Source: JARYLZ01 sp964388275
GTDB lineage: Bacteria; Bacteroidota; Ignavibacteria; SZUA-365
Assembly: GCA_964388275.1 (NCBI GenBank)
Contig: CAYLZD010000010.1
Location: 56,941 to 120,940 of the forward strand
Direction of reading: 5' to 3'
DNA length: 64,000 nt
The position numbers were made by a program, and so were the translations under genes. Shown one piece after another: positions 18,630 through 26,969 of the stretch. The notes below the pieces were generated by a model that made no database searches, was not told the origin of the DNA, and saw nothing but the letters and a program-made list of their open reading frames with translations. Position 1 is the stretch's first letter. Every line of letters starts with the position of its first letter.

Positions 18630-20543
18630 TCACGGCTGCATGCTCGAGCTTCCTCTGGCGGTTTCGCCTCTGGCTTCCATCCGCATTCCCATCAGCCACA
18701 TGAATCCGCCGAAGCCGAAAAGAAGCGCCGCCATTGCGCCGACCGAAACGGCCTCTACGGCGCTCAGATCCTGCAGAAAGGCGGCGCAGACGAGGATGCC
18801 GAGGAACATGACCGTACGCCCGATGATGGGCAGCGTGGAAATCTGCTTCTTGCCTGCGTCGTAAACTTCGCTCTGCACGTCCACCGGCGTGTCGATTTTC
18901 TTGAAGAAACCGGCAACTATCCGCTTCTCTTCCTCGGTTTCCAGCGCGAAGCGGCGCGAGAAGAACAGAAGATTCAATCCCATGAAGGCGGCGCTCGCCA
19001 TGGCAGACCAGCGCTGCCATGCGTCCGTTTCGCCGACGGCGGTGAAATGATAGAGCAAGGCGAACGCCGCGGCCACTGCCGCGGCCAGGAGTAGCGCGAG
19101 CCGGCGGTTATTCCGATAAAGAGCTCCGGTATACTGCGAGGTGGAGAAGATGGCGAAGGTGGCCGAAAAGGCGAGGTACACTTGAGGGCCGATGTCCCAG
19201 TTCAACAGGTAGCGCGTAGTCGCGCCCGCCAGCAGTCCCCAGATGATGGCCGCGATCGCCGACCATTTGGGCACGCGTCTGAAGATGAGCCCGAAGGCCA
19301 TCGGTACCGTGATCGGTATGTTGAAGAGCGTGAAAAACGCCTGCATGAGATTGAATATGCCGAATTTGCTTGTGACGAAAATCATCGCCAGTCCCATAAC
19401 CGTCAACCCCATGCAGAGAGCCATTACCCGGCCGACTTTTAGAAGCTGGCGGTCGGTAAGATCCGGACGGAACAGACCCTGGTACACGTCTCGCGCAAGA
19501 ACCGCCGATATCATGTTGTAGACGCCGCTCAGAGTCGTCATCGTCGCCGCCAGCATCGCGGCGATGAACACGCCGATGAGTCCGTGCGGCAGAAGTTTCA
19601 TGACCAATCCTACGAACACAAGATCCTGCGGGTTGATGTCGGCAAACGGTTTGAAGAAATCGATCGCGGAAAGATCTGGCCAGATCACGCGGGCGACAAG
19701 CGGCGGTATGCCGAAAACGAAAGGAATAGAAAGGGCGAAGGCGGCGGCGTATTTGCCCACCCTCTTCGCCTCCTTCTCGTCCCGCACCGAGTAGAACTTC
19801 GGCGCGGCGCCTGACGCTATGCCTATGGTCGTTATCAGCAGTATCGAGATGAGCCAGTGCTCGCTGTAATGCACTCCGTTGTACGTGTGAGTGAAGGTCA
19901 GCGCGGGCAGCCTCTCCGTCAGATTTCCCAGGCCGCCCACGAGATCGAGACTGAGTATCATCACTATGGTGGTTATGCCGATCAGCACTATCCCCGAAAC
20001 GACGTCCATGGCCATGTCTCCCCAGAGTCCGCCAAGCAGGTTGTGAATCATCACGATGGACCCGATGAGAAGGACAATGAAGACGAGGTCGAAACCCAGC
20101 TGCGGCGCGAAGAGCTTGCAGGTGGACGCGAGCTGAACACCGCCCGACAGTATGTAGTTCATCGATATGACCCAGCCGGTGAACTGCCGCGTGCTCATAT
20201 TGTACCGGGTGTTCGTGTACTCCACCGGCGAGATAGAACGGGTGCGGCGCCATTTCGACGCGGTCATGCTCGAACCGACGAAGTATGCGATTGGAGAGAC
20301 GCAGAAGTACAGAATGGTGAACCAGCCCGTGCTGTAAGCGAAGCCCGCGGCGCCGGTGAATATCCACGCGCTGAAATTCAGCATGTACAGCGACATTCCG
20401 GACATCCATGCCGGAATCATGCTGCCGCCGGTGAAAAAAACCTTGCCGCCCCTGTTAACGCGGAAGAAATACACGGCGATGCCGAGTATGATCGCGAAAT
20501 AGACGAAAACTATGGCGACGTCGAAAGCGCTGAGGGATTTCAA
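18630..20543 (-). CDS. SSS-family sodium:solute symporter
   Basis: 637 residues with about 14-15 hydrophobic helices: a Na+-coupled transporter of the SLC5-like SSS family (sugars, sugar acids, other small organic solutes). Family features are DVAIVFVYFAIILGIAVYFF at the N-terminus and SGMSLYMLNFSAWIFTGAAG in the LeuT-like core. The carbohydrate operon context points to a sugar or sugar-derivative substrate. The start appears to be TTG (20541-20543), giving the typical SSS N-terminus; no ATG is available before the first helix and no Shine-Dalgarno is visible because heptad repeat copy B begins two bases upstream. The C-terminus carries an extra soluble stretch followed by two helices. Confidence 0.9.
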   Translation of the reverse strand: MKSLSAFDVAIVFVYFAIILGIAVYFFRVNRGGKVFFTGGSMIPAWMSGMSLYMLNFSAWIFTGAAGFAYSTGWFTILYFCVSPIAYFVGSSMTASKWRRTRSISPVEYTNTRYNMSTRQFTGWVISMNYILSGGVQLASTCKLFAPQLGFDLVFIVLLIGSIVMIHNLLGGLWGDMAMDVVSGIVLIGITTIVMILSLDLVGGLGNLTERLPALTFTHTYNGVHYSEHWLISILLITTIGIASGAAPKFYSVRDEKEAKRVGKYAAAFALSIPFVFGIPPLVARVIWPDLSAIDFFKPFADINPQDLVFVGLVMKLLPHGLIGVFIAAMLAATMTTLSGVYNMISAVLARDVYQGLFRPDLTDRQLLKVGRVMALCMGLTVMGLAMIFVTSKFGIFNLMQAFFTLFNIPITVPMAFGLIFRRVPKWSAIAAIIWGLLAGATTRYLLNWDIGPQVYLAFSATFAIFSTSQYTGALYRNNRRLALLLAAAVAAAFALLYHFTAVGETDAWQRWSAMASAAFMGLNLLFFSRRFALETEEEKRIVAGFFKKIDTPVDVQSEVYDAGKKQISTLPIIGRTVMFLGILVCAAFLQDLSAVEAVSVGAMAALLFGFGGFMWLMGMRMEARGETARGSSSMQP

Positions 20544-20544
20544 G

Positions 20545-20593
20545 GGGAGTTAAGAGTTGGGAGTGGGGAGTTGGGAGTAGGGAGTAGGGAAGT
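20545..20593 (+). repeat. Heptad G-rich repeat, copy B (7 x 7 bp)
   Basis: Exactly seven 7-bp units on the plus strand: GGGAGTT, AAGAGTT, GGGAGTG, GGGAGTT, GGGAGTA, GGGAGTA, GGGAAGT. Five GGG tracts with 4-nt loops (20559-20589) fit the canonical G-quadruplex pattern. It lies immediately upstream of the TTG start of the symporter gene, so it occupies that gene's ribosome-binding region (C-rich in the mRNA). Confidence 0.9.
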
Positions 20594-20604
20594 AAAGGAT
20601 GATA

Positions 20605-22188
20605 TCATCGGTAATCGATTGTCAGCATGCACCGGCCGCGGAGCGTGATGCGGGCGTCGGCGTAAATCGATCCCCGGCCCAGCGCGGCCGGTGAAATCCG
20701 GCTTCGAAGAGTTTTGCCCTCGGCTTTGATTCTCGCTTCCGCGGCTCTACCGGGCAGTAGAATATGCAGCGACGCCTCGGCCTCTCCCTCGATTTCCAGC
20801 TCGATGAGCTTCTTCCGCGGGCTGTGCCTGTAATGATAACCGATTTCCGCTCCGGAGGCCCCGTATCCGAGTCGCACGGCGGCTTCGTAGCAGTCCGCCG
20901 CGATCCAGCGGGGCGCGAGGCGCACGCGCCGGAATAAACCGCCTTCGTCGACTACTCCGGCAAGACCTTCGGACAACGCGTACAGCATGGCCGAGGAACC
21001 CCAGGAATCCGCCGGCGATGCGTCCGGACTCGTGCTCGTTTCAAGAGAGGCGGGAGTCCCGTCCGGGAAATACCAGAGATAGGAAGTGCCGTCCCGCGTC
21101 AGTTCCTCGTAGGCGAGCAACTGGCGGACCGCGTACCGCTCGTATCCGTGCTCGAAGGCGGCTCGGGACAATTCGCCGCCGACCAGAGGCATTATGCCTC
21201 CGTTGCAGTACGCGCCGGGCACGATTTTCTCGTCTCCGAACACGCCGGCCGGAAAGGGCGGATCAATGCTGAACCATTCTGCGAATGCCCCGGTTTTCCG
21301 GCCCCGGCGCTCGTATTCTTGTATGATGGACCGCGCCATATCGGGTCTGGCCATTCCGCGGTTTATGTCCATCGGATTGCTGAGACTGAGCTGCCTGCGC
21401 GGATCCACACCGGGGATTTCGCCGGGAACCAGCGGAATCCTGTGCGAATAGAAGCGGCCGTTGAAGCAGAGCGCGTTCGCCCGGGTGCGCAGCGACATGG
21501 CCCGCCGCTTCCAGAGGTCCGCCTCGGCGCGCATGCCGAGGCTGCGGTGCATACGGCTCAACCTGAGAAATGCCTGGTAGTAGCCCGAATTGTCGCCGTG
21601 CATGATTCCCCAGAAGGTGTCGGGCGTGATGCGGAAGTTCAGCCAGCCGTGCTTCCCGTCCGTCCAATCGAAGTCCCAGGTGTCGATGGTGTAAGCCCGT
21701 TTGACCAGGCCGCTGCCACGGTCCCAACGCAGCGGATCGGTTCGCGCGTACTCCAATGCGCTCTCCAGATGCGGCATGATGCCTCGGAGCCATTTTCCGT
21801 CGCCGGTCGCCTGCCAGGCGAGATACGCGGCGGCGACGAAGCGGTACTCGACGTCGGCTTCCACGGGAACACGGACATACTTGAGCCAGTTCTCGCGCTC
21901 GCACGGCACTTTCTCGGGCGTCATCGTGAAATAGTCGAATATCCATCCACGGTCGCTCTGCATCCCGGCGAAATGATCCACGACGCTCCGCATGTCCGTC
22001 TCCCAGTAGCGGAATGCGCGCATCATGTCGGAGTAATCGCGTATCCATACGCTCGGCGCATCAGGCGTGCGATAGCCCCTGACGCGCGAACCCATCACGT
22101 CATACTCGACGGCGTTTCTCCTCACGAATCCCTCGATCCGCGCCGCAAGTCCGTTCAGTCTCCTATCGGAGCAATCGATCCTAATCAT
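20605..22188 (-). CDS. Cytoplasmic six-hairpin glycosidase-like protein
   Basis: 527 residues, no signal peptide. The fold looks like an (alpha/alpha)6 barrel: WIRDYSDMMRAFRYWETDMR, TIDTWDFDWTDG, NPMDINRGMARPD, PGAYCNGGIMPLVGGEL and DSWGSSAMLYALSEG resemble the helical-hairpin motifs of glucoamylase-, rhamnosidase- and trehalase-type enzymes. A small beta domain completes the C-terminus (LIELEIEGEAEASLHILLPG). Conserved Asp and Glu residues in these motifs are candidates for catalysis, but I cannot assign a family. Starts at ATG 22188. It is flanked on both sides by heptad repeats (copy B downstream, copy C upstream). Presumably processes imported saccharides after the symporter. Confidence 0.72.
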   Translation of the reverse strand: MIRIDCSDRRLNGLAARIEGFVRRNAVEYDVMGSRVRGYRTPDAPSVWIRDYSDMMRAFRYWETDMRSVVDHFAGMQSDRGWIFDYFTMTPEKVPCERENWLKYVRVPVEADVEYRFVAAAYLAWQATGDGKWLRGIMPHLESALEYARTDPLRWDRGSGLVKRAYTIDTWDFDWTDGKHGWLNFRITPDTFWGIMHGDNSGYYQAFLRLSRMHRSLGMRAEADLWKRRAMSLRTRANALCFNGRFYSHRIPLVPGEIPGVDPRRQLSLSNPMDINRGMARPDMARSIIQEYERRGRKTGAFAEWFSIDPPFPAGVFGDEKIVPGAYCNGGIMPLVGGELSRAAFEHGYERYAVRQLLAYEELTRDGTSYLWYFPDGTPASLETSTSPDASPADSWGSSAMLYALSEGLAGVVDEGGLFRRVRLAPRWIAADCYEAAVRLGYGASGAEIGYHYRHSPRKKLIELEIEGEAEASLHILLPGRAAEARIKAEGKTLRSRISPAALGRGSIYADARITLRGRCMLTIDYR

Positions 22189-22249
22189 CAGGACAACGGT
22201 TTAACGCAAGAAGAAGACATCCGATGCATCTTGAAACTAAATTCCAATT

Positions 22250-23323
22250 TCAGTTCCCAGTACCCAGTACCTGGTTCCCGGTTCCCACTCCCAACTCCCT
22301 CCTCACAATCCTCGCCCCTTCCACCATCGCGCACAGCTTGGCGAAGGCTCTGGAACGCGGCATGAACTTCATTCCGCAATCGGGGCTGACCCACAGCCGT
22401 TCAGGGCGCACGTACTCCAATATCCGGCGAATGCGCGCCGCGACCTTTTCCGCCGTTTCGATACTCTCGTCCTTAACATCAACGACACCCGCCACGATCT
22501 CCTTGCAGGTGGGGAAACGCTTCAGCAACTCGAGTCCGGCGCCTTCCGAGACTGCGAACTCGAAGCTCAGCTGATCCGCGCGCGTTTCGAGAATCGCGGG
22601 AAAAAGGTCCGCATACTCGCCCGTGAACAATCGCTGAAGTTGGTAGTTGCCGTAACAGACGTGCAAAGCGATCTTTGCGCGCACACCGTCCACTAGTCTG
22701 TTGAAAGACTCCACCAGCCACGGCATGTCTGCCGGGTAGCCCACCCACACCGGTTCGTCGATCTGTATGTGACCGCAGCCGGCGTCGACAAGTCGCTTCA
22801 GTTCCTCGTTTAAAATGGCCGCGAGGTCGAAGACGAGTTCGCGGTCCGAAGCGTAGTGCTCGTTTGTCGCGCGCTTCGCCAGCATCTGCGGGCCGGTGAC
22901 GCACACCTTCGTTTCGTGCCGGGCGTGCTTTTTCAGGAAGTTGAAATGGTCTTCCATTCCCAGCGAACCCGTCGACCGCACGCGGTCCTTCACGACGGGA
23001 TCGAGCATCTGTATGGACGGATCGAGATTTCCTATGGCTTTCATGCGGCCGCTCATGTCGAAGCCGTGTATGCGCGCGGAGAAGAAGTAGACCATGGTTT
23101 CTCGCCGCAGTTCACCGTCGGTGATCACGTCCACGCCCGCGAGTTCCTGATCGAGTATGGCCGAGCGGACCGCGTTGTCGTGGGCCTCTTCGATCTGTTC
23201 GATGGTCAGTCGCCCGTGCGAGGCGAGTTCACGAGCGCGTTCAAGCCAGACGGGGAGGGAGTAGCTGCCGATGACTGTTGATGGAATGAGGGGAAGAGGC
23301 GCCGCGGAATGGGATGAGGTCAT
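22250..23323 (-). CDS. Core MetE-like protein (cobalamin-independent methionine synthase family)
   Basis: 357 residues matching only the C-terminal catalytic half of MetE (core-MetE type). Zinc-site elements are visible: His and Cys in LHVCYGNY, Glu in LSFEFAVSEG, and Cys in VSPDCGMKF; the substrate region IQIDEPVW is also present. Family members transfer methyl groups to homocysteine or other thiols. No cobalamin-dependent methionine synthase is in the window for comparison. It is the first gene of the carbohydrate operon, an unexpected place. The last 13 residues (GVGTGNQVLGTGN) are encoded by heptad repeat copy C, so the native C-terminus probably ended near IVRREL. Confidence 0.83.
   Translation of the reverse strand: MTSSHSAAPLPLIPSTVIGSYSLPVWLERARELASHGRLTIEQIEEAHDNAVRSAILDQELAGVDVITDGELRRETMVYFFSARIHGFDMSGRMKAIGNLDPSIQMLDPVVKDRVRSTGSLGMEDHFNFLKKHARHETKVCVTGPQMLAKRATNEHYASDRELVFDLAAILNEELKRLVDAGCGHIQIDEPVWVGYPADMPWLVESFNRLVDGVRAKIALHVCYGNYQLQRLFTGEYADLFPAILETRADQLSFEFAVSEGAGLELLKRFPTCKEIVAGVVDVKDESIETAEKVAARIRRILEYVRPERLWVSPDCGMKFMPRSRAFAKLCAMVEGARIVRRELGVGTGNQVLGTGN
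22251..22299 (-). repeat. Heptad G-rich repeat, copy C (7 x 7 bp), inside the metE-like 3' end
   Basis: Exactly 49 bp on the minus strand: GGGAGTT, GGGAGTG, GGAACCG, GGAACCA, GGTACTG, GGTACTG, GGAACTG. GGG tracts recur every 6-7 bp (canonical G-quadruplex pattern). It codes for the C-terminal tail of the MetE-like protein, and the TGA stop falls at its 3' edge. On the minus strand it is preceded by GTGAGGAG and followed by AATTGG, like copy A. Confidence 0.9.
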
Positions 23324-23711
23324 GGATTGAACTTACAATTCCGGTGAGGCATTACAAAGCGGGCTCAGAGACCGCGTGTCCCGTCGTTTTTCAACCTTTT
23401 CGGACTCCTCGTGTCTCTTACAGGGGTACAATCGCGCCTTCCTTCACGGATTCCATATTTCTGTCTCCGATCGATACATTCGCCCGGCTCAGCTTGGGGA
23501 GCGTAGCCGACGGTTGAGATGCGATGCCCGTGTATTTTATACAACCGGATCGCTTTCGAATAAATATTTAAAACGCTACATTTTCTCCGGAAAATTTTCG
23601 GACAGCGGTTGTTCCGGCTTCCGGTCAATCCACACATCGGCACAGTCCAGGCGGCTTATCACGAACGCGGCTCGCGACGGTCGGAGCACCGACTGTCGCA
23701 GGAGAACGTAC
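23324..23711. other. 388-bp divergent intergenic region (metE-like operon / histidine kinase)
   Basis: No convincing gene. The frame of the kinase is open back to 23376, but that stretch is Arg/Ser-rich, has no family similarity I recognise and precedes a clear signal peptide and Shine-Dalgarno at 23702-23712. The middle (about 23530-23600) is strongly AT-rich and is the likely site of divergent promoters. A short hairpin (GTCGG-agca-CCGAC) lies about 20-30 bp before the kinase start codon and could affect its translation. Confidence 0.55.
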
Positions 23712-26700
23712 ATGAGGTCACGACATTCCACGCATTCCTCTAGCAGGTTGCGAAGCATCGCGGCGCTCTGCGCCGTGTTCGCCTCGGTGATTCCGGCGGT
23801 TTCTGCGGCGCAGTATCATGGGATCGACGCGCTTGAGCAACGGCTTTCGTCACATGCCGGGAACGACACCGCGAAAGTGAATATTCAGGTCGACTTGTCC
23901 CTTGCGCTGCTGTCTTCCGAACCACGGCGTTCCCTCGAGCTCGCCCGGCAGGCTTTCCGAACTGCCCGCCTGCTCGGATTTGAAAAGGGCGTCGCGGCCG
24001 CTTCGATCGCGGAGGGCGCCGCGCTCGAAATGATGTCGCGCTGGGATGAAGCGATCGATGCGTTCGAGAAAGGCCTGACGATTGCGGAACAACGCGGCCT
24101 CGGCCGCCTCGCGGGATCGGCGCTGGTCGGTCTCGGCACGGTGAATTTCAAAATGTCGCGGATCGACGCGGCGGAGCAATATCAAAAGAGAGCCCTGTTC
24201 ATAGGCGAACAGCTCCGCGATACTTCGATACTCAGCCAGGCCCTCGGAAATCTGGCGAACGTGACGGCTAAACAGGGGAAGACGAAGGAAGCGATAGGAA
24301 TGTACCGGCAGACTTGCGTTCTGCTCGAGAAGAAAGGCGAATTGCGGCACTATGCGACAATCCTGTCTAACATCGGCAAACTCCAGCAGGGCATGGGAAT
24401 GACGGATTCGGCGGCGCAGTGCTTTCGCGCGAGCTATCGGATCCAGGAGCGGATCCAGGACCTTGCAGGAATGGCCAGCAGCATCAACAGTCTCGGCGTA
24501 CACATGTACAATGTGGGCCGCTATGACAGCGCTGCCGCGATGTTCCGACGCAGCCTGGAATTGAGCTCGCGCGTTTCGAACGAGAAGCTGGCAGCACAGG
24601 CGCAGTTCAACCTCGGCAATGTGTGCGTTCAGACAGGACGGCAGGATTCCGCTCTGGCTTGGTACCGCAGGAGCCTCGCCGTCTGCCGCAGGATCGGAGA
24701 CCTTCGCGGCACCGGGCTGGCGATTGAACGGATAGGACAGATCAGTCAAATGACCGGAGATACCGCCGCGGCTCTGGAGGCCCTCAAGACGAGCTACGAG
24801 ATCGCGGTGGAATCCCGTGACCTCAGGTATCAGAGCAGCGCCGGCCGCGACCTCGGAGCTCTCCTCATGAACCATGGCAGGTATGATTCCGCGGAATTCT
24901 ATTTGCGCCGGGCGCTGAAAACAGCCGACGGAATCGGCGACTTGCGTTTGAAAGCGGATGCGCTGGGCAGCATGTCGGAACTATGCGATAATAAGGCGAT
25001 GTATGAAGAGGCGAGACGATTGGAGGAAGAATCCGGGAAACTGTATTCGAAGATGGGCGATCAGGAAGGTGAAGCGTTCTCACTCATGCATCTGGGAAGG
25101 ATCAGCGCATGGGAGGGGAAATACTCCGATGCCCTGGAGGATTACAAGCGATCACTCGATATTCTGAACGAAATCGGCAATCGCAGGGGCGTCGCTGATG
25201 TGCTGAATAATCTGGGGAACGTGTACATCTGGTTGGAAGATCATGTCCGCGCCCTCGAAGCCTACGAAGAGGCATTGTCCGTGGGAAGGGAGATTCGCAA
25301 CACGAGCAAAATGGCAGTCTCGCTCGGAGGACTGGCGAACGTACACAGCCTGCGGAAAAACTATGTGGCGGCGATTGTCGCGAACATGAGGGCGGCCTCG
25401 CTGTACGCTTCAACGGGGGACCGGCGCAACCTTGCGACCGTGTTCATGAATCTGGGCATCGCCTACGGGAATAAAGGGAAAATGGACAGCGCGCTCATGG
25501 CTTTCAACCGCTGTATCGGAATCAGCGACTCGCTCGGCAATCCTGGAATGATCGCAGCCGCAGCGGGCAATCTGGGGAGGCTGCACCTCGACCACGGAAA
25601 CGCCGCGGCGGCGGTTCCGCTTCTCGAACGCTCCGCCTCGCTCTCCGAAAAAACCGGCGAGAAGAAAAATCTGCGCGAAGCATACGACGCGCTCGCCCGG
25701 GCCTATGCCGCAGTCAATTCATTTCCGAACGCTTATCTGACTCTTCGCAAATACGGGGCTGTAAAGGACAGCATACTGAACGAGGAGAATGTGCGGACGA
25801 TCAACGAATGGATAACCAGATTCGATGTCAGACAGCGTGACAACGAGATAGCAATGCTGGAGAAGGAAAGGATGCTGCAGGGATTGGAGATTCAGAAGAA
25901 CCGCGAGGAACTCCGTCGCAGGGAACTCGAAATCACCGTGAATAAACAGAGATTCGAACTGATGGCGCGCGAGAGCGAGATACAGTCGCTGGAACTGACA
26001 AGCGCCGCTCTGAGCCTCGACAATCAGCGCAGGCAGACGGCGATGAAGACGCGCGAACTTGAATGGGCCGATTCTGAGAGGCGTATGCAGAAGTCGCTTC
26101 TCGGGAGGGAACGCGTAATCCGCTGGTCGGTTATCGTGGGATTCGGTGTCTTTCTGATTCTCGCCGTTCTGATATACCTCCGCATGCGCGACAGGAAGCG
26201 CCACGCGCATTTGAGGGCGGAAGCCGCGGAACTCAAGGCAAGGGCCGCCGAGGCACAATCTCTCGCTCTCCTGGCCGAAACCGAACAGCGCGAGAAGGAA
26301 GCTCAGAGAAGTTTCTCCCGCATGCTGATTCAGTCCCAGGAACTCGAGCGCAAACGTATCGCCGGCGACCTGCACGACGGCGTCGGACAGGAATTGCTGG
26401 TAATCAGGAACAGCGCTTTGCTGGCCCTCCGGGATTCCGGTCTGAACGGGATGACCCGACGCTATATTTCTCAAATCGCCGATACGACCTCCGAAGCGCT
26501 GACCGATGTGAGGATGCTCTCGCGCGAGCTCCGGCCTTTCCAGCTCGATCGCTTCGGACTGACCGAGTCGCTCGTATCGATGATGGATAAAGTTACCGAA
26601 ACCACGCCCATTTCATTCACGGTTGATATCTCCGGGCTCGACGGGCTTTTCGAGAAGGATATGGAGATCAACGTCTACCGGCTGGTTCAGGAAAGCGTCA

Positions 26701-26969
26701 ACAATATCATCAAGCACAGCGAAGCGACCGAAGCCGGAGTCTGCGTCACTCATCACGACGGGCATGTGCGGATCGTGGTTTCTGACAACGGGAAGGGGAT
26801 CCGCTCCGTCGAACGGGACGGCGCGGCGGCCGCAGGATTCGGCATGCACGGCATGGTGGAAAGAGTGGCCATACTCGCGGGCACGATGGAAATCGATTCC
26901 GGAGGCGACAAGGGAACAATCGTCCGGATCTCGCTGCCGATCCGTGAAAATCTCGCGGGTGGCTCATGA
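23712..26969 (+). CDS. TPR-sensor histidine kinase, NarL/DesK-type (HisKA_3)
   Basis: 1085 residues. A Sec signal peptide (MRSRHSTHSSSRLRSIAALC, ending near AVSAAQ) leads into a long periplasmic array of tetratricopeptide repeats (~50-690; repeated A-x-x-Y-x-x-A/S and LGNV/NLGN motifs), a coiled coil (~705-795), one transmembrane helix (~800-822; VIRWSVIVGFGVFLILAVLI), a second coiled coil, the HisKA_3 dimerisation box ERKRIAGDLHDGVGQELLVI with phospho-acceptor His888, and a HATPase_c domain (N-box ESVNNIIKHSEA, DNGKGI, GFGMHGM). ATG 23712 has AGGAG seven bases upstream. The gene overlaps its response regulator by ATGA. The TPR array suggests it senses an envelope protein or peptide rather than a small ligand. 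Confidence 0.93.
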   Translation: MRSRHSTHSSSRLRSIAALCAVFASVIPAVSAAQYHGIDALEQRLSSHAGNDTAKVNIQVDLSLALLSSEPRRSLELARQAFRTARLLGFEKGVAAASIAEGAALEMMSRWDEAIDAFEKGLTIAEQRGLGRLAGSALVGLGTVNFKMSRIDAAEQYQKRALFIGEQLRDTSILSQALGNLANVTAKQGKTKEAIGMYRQTCVLLEKKGELRHYATILSNIGKLQQGMGMTDSAAQCFRASYRIQERIQDLAGMASSINSLGVHMYNVGRYDSAAAMFRRSLELSSRVSNEKLAAQAQFNLGNVCVQTGRQDSALAWYRRSLAVCRRIGDLRGTGLAIERIGQISQMTGDTAAALEALKTSYEIAVESRDLRYQSSAGRDLGALLMNHGRYDSAEFYLRRALKTADGIGDLRLKADALGSMSELCDNKAMYEEARRLEEESGKLYSKMGDQEGEAFSLMHLGRISAWEGKYSDALEDYKRSLDILNEIGNRRGVADVLNNLGNVYIWLEDHVRALEAYEEALSVGREIRNTSKMAVSLGGLANVHSLRKNYVAAIVANMRAASLYASTGDRRNLATVFMNLGIAYGNKGKMDSALMAFNRCIGISDSLGNPGMIAAAAGNLGRLHLDHGNAAAAVPLLERSASLSEKTGEKKNLREAYDALARAYAAVNSFPNAYLTLRKYGAVKDSILNEENVRTINEWITRFDVRQRDNEIAMLEKERMLQGLEIQKNREELRRRELEITVNKQRFELMARESEIQSLELTSAALSLDNQRRQTAMKTRELEWADSERRMQKSLLGRERVIRWSVIVGFGVFLILAVLIYLRMRDRKRHAHLRAEAAELKARAAEAQSLALLAETEQREKEAQRSFSRMLIQSQELERKRIAGDLHDGVGQELLVIRNSALLALRDSGLNGMTRRYISQIADTTSEALTDVRMLSRELRPFQLDRFGLTESLVSMMDKVTETTPISFTVDISGLDGLFEKDMEINVYRLVQESVNNIIKHSEATEAGVCVTHHDGHVRIVVSDNGKGIRSVERDGAAAAGFGMHGMVERVAILAGTMEIDSGGDKGTIVRISLPIRENLAGGS

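Noticed and set aside
20545..20593. Heptad repeats as a CRISPR array
   Set aside because: Units are 7 bp with no spacers of 25-40 bp and no Cas genes nearby.
21148..22365. 405-codon plus-strand open frame opposite the six-hairpin glycosidase
   Set aside because: It runs through heptad repeat copy C and has shadow-type composition (His/Arg/Gly rich) without domains.
23376..23711. In-frame open extension of 112 codons upstream of the TPR histidine kinase
   Set aside because: The sequence is Arg/Ser-rich without family resemblance, crosses a strongly AT-rich promoter-like segment, and the ATG at 23712 has both a Shine-Dalgarno and a signal peptide.
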